Of a stretch of DNA of 32,073 nucleotides, positions 8,228 to 15,323 are shown one piece after another; positions within the stretch are counted from its first letter, which is position 1; every line of letters begins with the position of its first letter. This DNA comes from Massilia sp. ST3. GTDB taxonomy: Bacteria > Pseudomonadota > Gammaproteobacteria > Burkholderiales > Burkholderiaceae_D. The DNA lies in assembly GCF_018119405.1 (NCBI RefSeq), contig NZ_JAGPWC010000059.1:1-32073 (forward strand), in the 5' to 3' direction. A program made the translations under genes and the position numbers. Under the pieces are notes generated by a model that was not told where the DNA came from, did not search any database, and saw nothing but the letters and a program-made list of their open reading frames with translations.

Positions 8228-8728
8228 ATGCGGCGCGGATTGAGCTCCCTCGCATGCACGGTGGCCGGCGGCGCGCTGCTGGCCGCGGCGCCAGGCTTGG
8301 CGCCGGCCCAGGTGCGCGACGTCGAGATCAAGGCCGCCTACATCTACAACTTCGCCCAGTTCACCAGCTGGCCCGAGGCCCGCGCGCGCGCGCCCCTCGC
8401 GGTGTGCGCCGACCGCGCCAGCGTGCTGTGGCCGGCGCTGCTGGCCTATAACGGCAAGCCGGCGGGCGGGCGCGCCTGGCTGGTGGCCGACGCCACAGCC
8501 CATCCGAACGCGGCCGGCTGCGACCTGCTGGTGCTGGGCCGCGCCGCCGGTGCCGTTTCAAGCCCCGGCGTGCTGGTGGTGCGCGACGGCCTGGGCGGCG
8601 CACCGGCCGCCATTACCCTGGTCGACGACGACGAGCAGCTGCGCTTCGACGTCGACACCCGCGAGGCTGCGCGCAGCGGCCTGCGGGTCAGTTCGAAATT
8701 GCTGCGTCTTGCAAGGAATGTCCTATGA
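8228..8728 (+). CDS. YfiR-family periplasmic protein
   Basis: A 166-residue exported protein with an N-terminal signal peptide (about 1-27). The YfiR domain begins EIKAAYIYNFAQFTSWP and continues through LAVCADRAS, an AGCDLLVLGR strand, GVLVVRDG and the C-terminal VDTREAARSGLRVSSKLLRLA. In Pseudomonas, YfiR is a periplasmic inhibitor of the diguanylate cyclase YfiN. Here two cysteines remain in the mature part (in VCAD and GCDL). The start ATG at 8228 follows the receptor stop at 8226 by one base. The stop overlaps the next start as ATGA, so translation is almost certainly coupled to the GGDEF-EAL protein it is predicted to control. Confidence 0.9.
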   Translation: MRRGLSSLACTVAGGALLAAAPGLAPAQVRDVEIKAAYIYNFAQFTSWPEARARAPLAVCADRASVLWPALLAYNGKPAGGRAWLVADATAHPNAAGCDLLVLGRAAGAVSSPGVLVVRDGLGGAPAAITLVDDDEQLRFDVDTREAARSGLRVSSKLLRLARNVL

Positions 8729-10590
8729 ATGCCGGCGCCCACCGCCTTCCGCGCATGGCGCGCATGCTCGGCGCCGGCCAGCTGCTGGCCGCCGCCGCCG
8801 CCCTGAGCCTGGTCGGCGGCACCCTCCTGGCCTACCAGTTCGTCACCCTGCGCCATGGGCTGCAGGCCGGCATCGGCATCCATGCCCAGGTGCTGGGCGA
8901 GAACATCTCGGCCCCGCTGATGTTCGGCGACCGCGAAGCGGCGGCCGACATCCTGAACGCCTTCCAGGCCGACCCTGCCCTGGTCGACGCCGTCATCTAC
9001 GACGCCGGCGGGCGCGAATTCGTCGCCTTCCGGCGCAATACGGCCGCGCCCAGCACCCTGGCCCAGCTGGCGCCGGGCTGGTTCGGTCCGGTGGTGCAGG
9101 AAAGGCCGATCGTGCACGGCGGCCGCAGGCTGGGCGGCATGCTGCTGCGCGCCGAGACCGATGCGATTTCGACCTCGCTGCAGAACTACGGCGTCCTGTT
9201 CGGCCTGGCCTCGGCCGGCGCCCTGCTGGCCAGCGCCCTGATCTCGCGCCGCAGCCGCCTGCGCGTGGCGCGCGCCGAAGCCAAGCTGGCCTACCTGGCC
9301 TATACCGATCCGGTCACCGGCCTGCCCAACCGCCGCGGCGGCCAGGAGGAACTCGACGCCGCGCTGGCCCAGGCCCGCGAAAGCGGCGGGAGCGTCGGCC
9401 TGGTCCTGATCGACCTCGACAACTTCAAGGTGGTCAACGACAGCGCCGGCCACGCGGCCGGCGACCAGCTGCTGCACGAAGTCGGCGCGCGGCTGCGCGC
9501 GGCGGCGCGCCCTGGCGACCTGGTGGGCCGCTTCGGCGGCGACGAATTCATCGTCATCGCGCGGCCGCTGGCGTCAAGCGACGCGCTGCGCGACATTGCC
9601 GAGGCCCTGATGGAAGCGCTGCGCCGCCCGATCCAGCTGGACGCCACCGAAGTCACCGTCACCGGCAGCGCCGGCACCTGCGTCTTCCCCCAGGACGCGG
9701 CGAATGCCAGCGAATTGATGTGCAATGCCGACGCCGCGCTGTACCACGCCAAGGGCGGCGGTCGCAACCGGGTGGGCGAATTCAAGCCGGCCATGATGCA
9801 CGCGACCCAGCGCCGCGCGCGCCTCGAGCGCGACCTGCGCCGCGCGCTCGAGACCGATGGCCTGGCGGTGTTCTACCAGCCGCAGTTCGACTGCGCCACC
9901 GAGCGCATGGTGGGCGTCGAGGCCCTGCTGCGCTGGATGCATCCGGAGCACGGCTTCATCGGCCCGGACGAGTTCATCCCGGTGGCCGAGGAATGCGGCC
10001 TGATCGTCGCGATCGGCGAATGGGTGCTGGAACGCGCCTGCCGCGACGCGGTCGACCTGGGCCGGCGCAGCGGCGCGCCGCTGCACGTGGCGGTGAACGT
10101 CTCGGCGCGCCAGTTCCGCGAGAAGGATTTCGTGCGCAGCGTCGAGCGCATCCTGGCCGAGACCGGCCTGCCGCCGCACCGCCTGGAGCTGGAACTGACC
10201 GAGAGCATGCTGATGGAAGACCGCGGCGCCGCGATCGACTTCATGCACGCGGTGCGCGCGCTCGGGGTGCGGATGTCGATCGACGATTTCGGCACCGGCT
10301 ATTCTTCGCTGTCGTATCTGCAGTCCTTCCCGATCAACCAGCTCAAGATCGACCGCAGCTTCGTGCGGCCGCTGCCGGCCGACGGCCAGATGCTGGCTGG
10401 CGCGGTGATCGGCCTGGCGCACGATTTCGGGCTGACCGTGGTGGCCGAGGGCGTGGAAGACCGCGCCCAGCTGGCGTGGCTGCAGCGCGCGGGCTGCGAT
10501 TATGCGCAGGGCTACCTGCTGGGGAGGCCGATGCCGCTGTCGGCGCTGGCGGCGCGGTTGCTGGAAGAGCCGGTGGCGGTGAACGTATAG
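8725..10590 (+). CDS. YfiN-like diguanylate cyclase/phosphodiesterase (GGDEF-EAL)
   Basis: A 621-residue inner-membrane c-di-GMP enzyme. Transmembrane helix 1 (about 17-40), a small periplasmic CHASE8-like sensor (about 42-150, with LGENISAPLMFGDREAAADIL) and helix 2 (about 155-173) match the input half of YfiN/TpbB. The GGDEF domain has the active-site motif at 271-275 and an intact inhibitory RxxD site (RPGD, 262-265). The EAL domain (about 375-615) retains its catalytic residues: E399 in EALLRW, NVSARQF, ELTES, DDFGTGYSSL, KIDRSFV, AEGVE and the Q of YAQGYLLGRP. Both activities look intact, so net output may be set by YfiR. Canonical YfiN has no EAL domain. It overlaps yfiR by 4 nt. Confidence 0.93.
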   Translation: MNAGAHRLPRMARMLGAGQLLAAAAALSLVGGTLLAYQFVTLRHGLQAGIGIHAQVLGENISAPLMFGDREAAADILNAFQADPALVDAVIYDAGGREFVAFRRNTAAPSTLAQLAPGWFGPVVQERPIVHGGRRLGGMLLRAETDAISTSLQNYGVLFGLASAGALLASALISRRSRLRVARAEAKLAYLAYTDPVTGLPNRRGGQEELDAALAQARESGGSVGLVLIDLDNFKVVNDSAGHAAGDQLLHEVGARLRAAARPGDLVGRFGGDEFIVIARPLASSDALRDIAEALMEALRRPIQLDATEVTVTGSAGTCVFPQDAANASELMCNADAALYHAKGGGRNRVGEFKPAMMHATQRRARLERDLRRALETDGLAVFYQPQFDCATERMVGVEALLRWMHPEHGFIGPDEFIPVAEECGLIVAIGEWVLERACRDAVDLGRRSGAPLHVAVNVSARQFREKDFVRSVERILAETGLPPHRLELELTESMLMEDRGAAIDFMHAVRALGVRMSIDDFGTGYSSLSYLQSFPINQLKIDRSFVRPLPADGQMLAGAVIGLAHDFGLTVVAEGVEDRAQLAWLQRAGCDYAQGYLLGRPMPLSALAARLLEEPVAVNV

Positions 10591-10664
10591 TTGAACGCGT
10601 CGGCGGCAAAGCCGCCAACCCTACGCGGCCCGGTAGGGTCGGCGGGTTCCCCGCCGACGCGTTC
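10591..10664. repeat. REP/BIME-like extragenic repeat between convergent genes
   Basis: A palindromic element fills the gap between the GGDEF-EAL gene and the convergent cyclase. The outer arms 10593-10606 and 10651-10664 are perfect 14-bp inverted repeats. Inside are three smaller stems: GGCGGC-AAA-GCCGCC (10602-10616), ACCCTAC/GTAGGGT (10618-10639) and GTCGGCGG/CCGCCGAC (10638-10658). The first 31 nt (10591-10621) recur exactly, inverted, at 31903-31933. Position and symmetry suggest a bidirectional transcription or mRNA-end barrier. Confidence 0.8.
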
Positions 10665-10667
10665 CAC

Positions 10668-12563
10668 TCACTCCACCTTGGTCCGGTAACTGCCCGACAC
10701 CCGGTTGCGCCCATGCGCCTTGGCGTCGTACATGGCGAGGTCCGCGCAGCGCATCAGCGCTTCGGCGTCGCCGCCGCAATCCGGATACAGCGCGTAGCCC
10801 AGGCTGCCCGAAATGCGCAGCACCCGTTCGCCGTCCTCGAAAGGCTCCTCCAGGCGCGCCAGGATGGTGCGCGCCACCTGCTCGGCGCCGCCCGGGGTAT
10901 CGCAATGCGGCAGCAGCACCGCGAACTCGTCGCCGCCGATGCGCGCCAGCAGGTCGGATTCGCGCAGCGCCGCGCGCACGCGCTGGGCCACCATGCGCAG
11001 CAGGCGGTCGCCCGCCGCATGGCCCCAGGTGTCGTTCACCGGCTTGAACTTGTCGAGGTCGAAGTAGACCACCGCGACCCGGTGGCCGTCGCGGTCCGCC
11101 GCCGCGATGGCCTGGCGCAGGCGCTCGCCGAACAGCACCCGGTTGGGCAGGCCGGTGAGCGCGTCCTGGTGCGCCATGCGCCGCATGCGCGCTTCCTCGT
11201 GCTTGCGCGCGTCGATGCTGGAGAAGGTGCCGACCATGCGCAGCGGCTTGCCGTCCTCGGCGCGCTCGGTCACGGTGCCGCGCGCGTCGATCCAGCGCCA
11301 CTCGCCGCTGCGCAGGCGCACCCGGTGCTCGGCCGCGTAATCCTTGGTGCGGCTGTCGAAATGCGCGCGCAGGGCCGCGCGCACGGCGGGCAGGTCGTCC
11401 GGATGGACGATGTGCTCCAGCATGCCGCCGTACCACGTGATCACCGGATGCTCGGCATCGAGGATCAGCTGGGCGCGCGGCGACAGCTTGGCCTCGCCGG
11501 TGCGCAGGTCGCAGTCCCAGACCCCGTCGCCGGCGGCATTGAGCGCCAGTTTCCAGCGCGCCTCAGCCGCACCCAGCGCCTTGAGCGCGCGCCGGCGGCG
11601 GTCGGCCGCCCCGATCGCGGCCCAGCCCAGCGCCGCCAGCACGAGCGACACCGCCACCCCGCTCCAGTGCAGCATGGCGCGCTGCTGGGCGTTGCGCGCC
11701 ATGGCGTCGGGCACGGCTTCGGCGGCCGTCACCGTCAGGCCATATTCCGGCAGCTTGCGCCAGGCGTGGTCGCGTTCGATCCCGTCGAGGCGGCTCAGCA
11801 CGTGGAAATGGCCGCTGACCGCGGCGCCGGGCGCGTTGTAGGGCATGTCGGGAACGACCCGGCCCATGTCGCGGTTACCGCCCTGGCGCGTGCTGCGGCC
11901 GATGATGGCGCCGTCCGAGCGCACCAGGCTGATCGCCGCGTTCGGCCCGAGATCGATGCTGTCGTAGAAGCGCAGGAAGTAATCGGGAGCGACCGAGGCG
12001 CCGATGACGCCGAGCAGGCGGCCCTGGGCGTCGCGGATCGGGCGGGTGAACTGCACGATCCAGGCGCCGGTGATGCGGCAGCGCGACGGGCGGCTGACGT
12101 ACAGGCTGTCGCCGCTGCCGGCGATCTGGGCGTGGAAGGCGGCCAGGTCGCCCATCGGCAGCAGCGGGGGCGCCGCGCCCGCGTTCGTGTACAGCAGGCG
12201 CCCTTTGGCGTCGGTGACCACGATGTGCATCGGCACCCGGTCGCGCAGGTGGCGCGCATGCTCGGCGACGCCGGCGGCGAAGCCTTCGGGATCGCGCCGC
12301 CAGGTGCCGCGCAGCTGCACCAGGCTCAGGTCGACGATGCCGATGGTGGCGCGCACCTCTTCGGCGAAAGCGCGCGACAGGTTGGTGCGGTTGCCGCGCG
12401 CGGCCGCCTCGTCGAGCGCCGCGAAACGCTTTTGCTCGAGCATGACCAGGCCCCAGACCACCGGCAGCATCAAGGCGAGGTAGAGGGCAAGCTGGCGCAG
12501 GACGCGCCCGCGCAGGTAGCTGCGCAGCAAAGGCCTGGATAAGAGAAAACGGGACAGGGACAT
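10668..12563 (-). CDS. Cache-PAS diguanylate cyclase (GGDEF)
   Basis: A 631-residue membrane protein that makes cyclic di-GMP from two GTP. Helix 1 lies at about 22-43. A long periplasmic region (about 45-290) with PMHIVVTDAKGRLLYTN and GVIGASVAPDYFLRFY has the features of a double Cache sensor domain. Helix 2 (about 293-315) and a PAS_3-type domain (about 330-455, ending GEWRWIDARGTV...MVGTFSSIDARKHEE) follow. The GGDEF domain has its motif at 543-547 and an inhibitory RESD site five residues before it. No EAL domain is present. The start at 12563 (MSLSRFLLSRPL) gives a normal N terminus; an ATG at 12680 would add 39 residues with no membrane or domain features. It is transcribed towards the YfiN-like gene. 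Confidence 0.92.
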   Translation of the reverse strand: MSLSRFLLSRPLLRSYLRGRVLRQLALYLALMLPVVWGLVMLEQKRFAALDEAAARGNRTNLSRAFAEEVRATIGIVDLSLVQLRGTWRRDPEGFAAGVAEHARHLRDRVPMHIVVTDAKGRLLYTNAGAAPPLLPMGDLAAFHAQIAGSGDSLYVSRPSRCRITGAWIVQFTRPIRDAQGRLLGVIGASVAPDYFLRFYDSIDLGPNAAISLVRSDGAIIGRSTRQGGNRDMGRVVPDMPYNAPGAAVSGHFHVLSRLDGIERDHAWRKLPEYGLTVTAAEAVPDAMARNAQQRAMLHWSGVAVSLVLAALGWAAIGAADRRRRALKALGAAEARWKLALNAAGDGVWDCDLRTGEAKLSPRAQLILDAEHPVITWYGGMLEHIVHPDDLPAVRAALRAHFDSRTKDYAAEHRVRLRSGEWRWIDARGTVTERAEDGKPLRMVGTFSSIDARKHEEARMRRMAHQDALTGLPNRVLFGERLRQAIAAADRDGHRVAVVYFDLDKFKPVNDTWGHAAGDRLLRMVAQRVRAALRESDLLARIGGDEFAVLLPHCDTPGGAEQVARTILARLEEPFEDGERVLRISGSLGYALYPDCGGDAEALMRCADLAMYDAKAHGRNRVSGSYRTKVE

Positions 12564-12749
12564 GGCTCGGCGTCGGCCCGGCTGCGGCCGGTGCATGTCG
12601 ATCAGCGGCGGAAGTGGCCGGGCGTTCTGTGCAAGTTCCGCTGCTGTCGAATAAAAACGCGCCCGTCGTAGAGCCTTCATTATACGAGAGTTGCCCAGCA
12701 GAATCAGGCGTTGCCGTTCAATTCAGTGCTTAAAGGGCATGTGCGACTG

Positions 12750-12779
12750 TTCAAAAGCGGTTCAGTCTTGAAATATTAT
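12750..12779 (+). promoter_or_regulatory. candidate promoter and palindrome ahead of the DUF454 gene
   Basis: TTCAAA (12750-12755) and TATTAT (12774-12779) are 18 nt apart, matching four and five of six consensus bases. The -10 lies inside a perfect palindrome TGAAAT-ATT-ATTTCA (12769-12783), a possible operator. The divergent gap 12564-12816 holds no gene. Confidence 0.3.
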
Positions 12780-12816
12780 TTCATCGACCACGCCTGCGGA
12801 ATGCTAGAGTGAAAGC

Positions 12817-13209
12817 ATGCGACTGTTCTATAACATTGCCGGCGTGCTGGCGGTGATCCTCGGCATCCTGGGGATCTTCCTCCCCCTGCTGCCGACCACG
12901 CCCTTCCTGCTGCTGGCCTCGGCCTGCTTCGCGCGCGGTTCGGAGCGCCTGCACCGCTGGCTGCTGTCGCACCGCGTGTTCGGCGCCTACCTGCGCAACT
13001 TCGAGGAAGGACGCGGCATCCCGCTCAAGGCCAAGGTCGTCGCCACCGCGCTGCTGTGGCTCTCCCTGCTGGGCGCCATGCGCCGCGTCGACCACCTGGG
13101 GCTGCAGGCGCTGCTGCTGGCGACCGGCATCGGCGTCAGCACCTATATGTGGCGCTACCTGCCCACCCTGCGCCTGCCGCGGCAAGAGAAACCTCCGCAC
13201 GAAGCCTGA
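12817..13209 (+). CDS. DUF454 (YbaN-type) inner-membrane protein
   Basis: A 130-residue hydrophobic protein of the DUF454/YbaN family. The diagnostic start LGILGIFLPLLPTTPFLLLASACFARGS is present at about residues 15-43, followed by SERLHRWLLSHRVFGAYLRNFEEGRGI. Three or four membrane helices are predicted (about 4-24, 26-40, 70-90 and 95-112). Function in this family is unknown. The ATG at 12817 fits the family start exactly. The next gene starts 101 nt downstream with its own ribosome site. Confidence 0.88.
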   Translation: MRLFYNIAGVLAVILGILGIFLPLLPTTPFLLLASACFARGSERLHRWLLSHRVFGAYLRNFEEGRGIPLKAKVVATALLWLSLLGAMRRVDHLGLQALLLATGIGVSTYMWRYLPTLRLPRQEKPPHEA

Positions 13210-13310
13210 CACTCCACAGCCTCGCTGCACGGCGGTTCGGGAGCGCCTGTACCGGTGCGGCTCAGGCATGGCATGATGTCGATCAATCAACACCAAACAA
13301 GGAGAACACG

Positions 13311-14129
13311 ATGTCGACCTGCCCGGACCGCCAATTCCACGCCCTGCACCAGGACGGCCTGCTGCTGCTCGCGAACTGCTGGGACCCGGGCAGCGCCCGC
13401 ATTGCCGCCCTGGCCGGTGCGCCGGCGCTGGCCACCAGCAGCGCCGCCGTCGCCTGGGCCCACGGCTACCCGGACGGCAGCAAGCTGCCCTCGCACCTGC
13501 TGGTGGAAACGGCCGCGCGCATCGCCGCCAATAATGCGCTGCCCTTGAGCGTCGACATGGAAGACGGCTATGGCGACGACCTCGAGCAGGTGGCGCGCCT
13601 GGCGGAGGAACTCATGGTCGTGGGCGTGGTCGGCATCAACATCGAGGACGGCGCCGGCACGCCCGAGCTCCTGTGCGAAAAGATCGCCGCCATCCGCCGT
13701 ATCGCGCAGAAGCGCGACATCAGCCTGTTCATCAACGCGCGCTGCGACGTCTACCTGCGCGGACTGGCGCCGGAAGGCGAACGGGTGGCGATGGTGCTCG
13801 AGCGCGCCGCACGCTACGCCGAAGCCGGCGCCAGCGGCATGTTCGTGCCGGGCCTGCGCGACCCGGGCGAGATCGCGGCCGTCGTGGCCGGCATCAGCCT
13901 GCCGCTGAACGTGATGGCCCTGCCCGGCCTGCCGCCGGTGGCGCAGCTGCGCGACCTGGGCGTGCGCCGCCTGAGCGCCGGGTCGGCCATCGCCGAAGGC
14001 ATGTTCGGCTACGTCAAGGGATTCACCGAGCACTTCCTGGCCACCGGCGGACTCGACGCACCGGCGGCCAGCCCCGCGCGCTATGGCGAACTGAATGCCT
14101 GGATGGAAAGCGCCGCGGCTGCGGAGTAA
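13311..14129 (+). CDS. isocitrate lyase/phosphoenolpyruvate mutase-family protein
   Basis: A 272-residue TIM-barrel enzyme of the isocitrate lyase/PEP mutase superfamily, which makes or breaks C-C or P-C bonds next to a carboxylate using Mg2+. Typical motifs are LLLLANCWDPGSARI at the N terminus, ATSSAAVAWAHGYPDG, the metal-binding LSVDMEDGYGDD, GINIEDG and FINARCDVYLRG. The KxCGH catalytic loop of true isocitrate and methylisocitrate lyases is not seen, so it belongs to the uncharacterised subgroup often labelled PEP mutase-like or oxaloacetate decarboxylase-like. The substrate cannot be given. The start has a clear ribosome site, AAGGAGAAC, just upstream of the ATG at 13311. Confidence 0.88.
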   Translation: MSTCPDRQFHALHQDGLLLLANCWDPGSARIAALAGAPALATSSAAVAWAHGYPDGSKLPSHLLVETAARIAANNALPLSVDMEDGYGDDLEQVARLAEELMVVGVVGINIEDGAGTPELLCEKIAAIRRIAQKRDISLFINARCDVYLRGLAPEGERVAMVLERAARYAEAGASGMFVPGLRDPGEIAAVVAGISLPLNVMALPGLPPVAQLRDLGVRRLSAGSAIAEGMFGYVKGFTEHFLATGGLDAPAASPARYGELNAWMESAAAAE

Positions 14130-14136
14130 GGCTGAT

Positions 14137-14164
14137 CGGGCTCGCGCCGGGGCGCCCGTCTTTT
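14137..14164 (+). terminator. candidate intrinsic terminator after the PEP mutase-like gene
   Basis: CGGGC (14137-14141) pairs with GCCCG (14154-14158), closing a GC-rich 12-nt loop, and TCTTTT follows directly. It lies 8 nt after the stop at 14129. The stem is short, so strength is uncertain. Confidence 0.42.
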
Positions 14165-14205
14165 CCGGATAATGAAGTGTTATCGGCTTGAATGGCGGAT
14201 TAGCT

Positions 14206-15171
14206 ATGGAGCTCCTGTTTCTCGGCACGTCCTCGGGCACCCCGACCCGGCAGCGCAACATGTCGGCGGTGGCGCTACGCACGCGCGGCGCGCGCCACTG
14301 GGCACTGGTCGACTGCGCCGAAGGCACCCAGCACCGCCTGCTGCGCGCGCCGCTGTCGCTGATGCACCTCCGCACGGTGTTCATCACCCATTTGCACGGG
14401 GACCATTGCTATGGCCTGCCGGGCCTGCTGGCCAGCGCGGGCATGCTGAACCGGACCGAGCCCTTGCTGGTCGTCGGACCGGCGCCGCTGCAGCCCATGA
14501 TCGAATGCATCATGGAAGCGACCCAGCTGCGCCTGCCCTATCCGGTCTCCTTCCTGCTGCCGGAAGACTTGCCGGGCACGCCGGTCCTGCCCGATTTCAC
14601 CGTCACCGCCGCGCCGCTGTCGCACCGCCTGCCCTCCTACGCCTACGGCTTCACGGAGGCGCAGGTCGAACGCAAGCTCGACCTCGACCGGCTGAGGGCC
14701 GACGGTGTGCCGGCCTCGCCGCTATGGGGCGAGATCCAGCAAGGCCGCGACGTCAGTTTGCCGGATGGCCGCCGCATCGCTGCGGAAGACTATCTGCTGC
14801 CCGGACGCCGGCCGCGCACGGTGGTCATCGCCGGCGACAACGATACGCCCGAGCTGCTCGCCACCCAGGCCCACCGGGCGGACGTGCTGGTGCATGAGGC
14901 GACTTATACCCAGGAGATCCTGGAGAAAGTGGGGCCGGGTCCGCAGCACAGCTCGGCCCTGAAGGTGGCCCGCTTCGCGGCCGAGGCCGAAGTGGGCAAT
15001 CTGGTGCTGACCCATTTCAGTCCGCGCTACCAGGAAGGAGAAGGCCCGCTGTCGGTGTCGGCGCTGGAAACCGAAGCGCGCACCGCCTATGCCGGGCCCT
15101 TGTTCATGGCGCGCGACCTCGACCACTTCGTCCTCGGCCGGGAAGGCGAGCTGCAGCGCGGCGACACCTAG
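14206..15171 (+). CDS. rnz: ribonuclease Z (tRNA 3' endonuclease)
   Basis: A 321-residue metallo-beta-lactamase-fold nuclease that trims the 3' ends of tRNA precursors. It starts MELLFLGTSSGTPTRQRN and carries the zinc motif HLHGDH (at about residues 64-69, FITHLHGDHCYGLPGLL), SHRLPSYAYGF, AGDNDTPELL, the HEATY motif and the late histidine in LTHFSPRYQ. Length is normal for the bacterial enzyme. The ATG at 14206 is preferred to an in-frame TTG at 14188 because it places the conserved first beta strand at the N terminus. It is likely transcribed alone or with the preceding gene (76-nt gap holding a possible weak terminator). Confidence 0.93.
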   Translation: MELLFLGTSSGTPTRQRNMSAVALRTRGARHWALVDCAEGTQHRLLRAPLSLMHLRTVFITHLHGDHCYGLPGLLASAGMLNRTEPLLVVGPAPLQPMIECIMEATQLRLPYPVSFLLPEDLPGTPVLPDFTVTAAPLSHRLPSYAYGFTEAQVERKLDLDRLRADGVPASPLWGEIQQGRDVSLPDGRRIAAEDYLLPGRRPRTVVIAGDNDTPELLATQAHRADVLVHEATYTQEILEKVGPGPQHSSALKVARFAAEAEVGNLVLTHFSPRYQEGEGPLSVSALETEARTAYAGPLFMARDLDHFVLGREGELQRGDT

Positions 15172-15241
15172 TGGACGTGACCGAGCACCGCTGAGTCCGA
15201 CGCGGCGGCCGCGCCACAGCGCTGATCCTATCGGAGTCATT

Positions 15242-15255
15242 AATAAATTTTTATT
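15242..15255. repeat. AT palindrome in the katG upstream region
   Basis: AATAAA-TT-TTTATT is a perfect palindrome in an otherwise GC-rich 140-nt gap between rnz and katG. It could be an operator or promoter-proximal element. I could not fit a full OxyR motif to it. Confidence 0.3.
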
Positions 15256-15323
15256 GTGCCGCGCATGCCGGAGGCCTAGGCTTGATCTGCTTTTGTCAAA
15301 ACGACTAGCCGATGGAGACCACG

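Noticed and set aside
15172..15323. OxyR operator ahead of katG
   Set aside because: An AT palindrome is present, but the four spaced ATAG/CTAT elements of an OxyR site could not be found.
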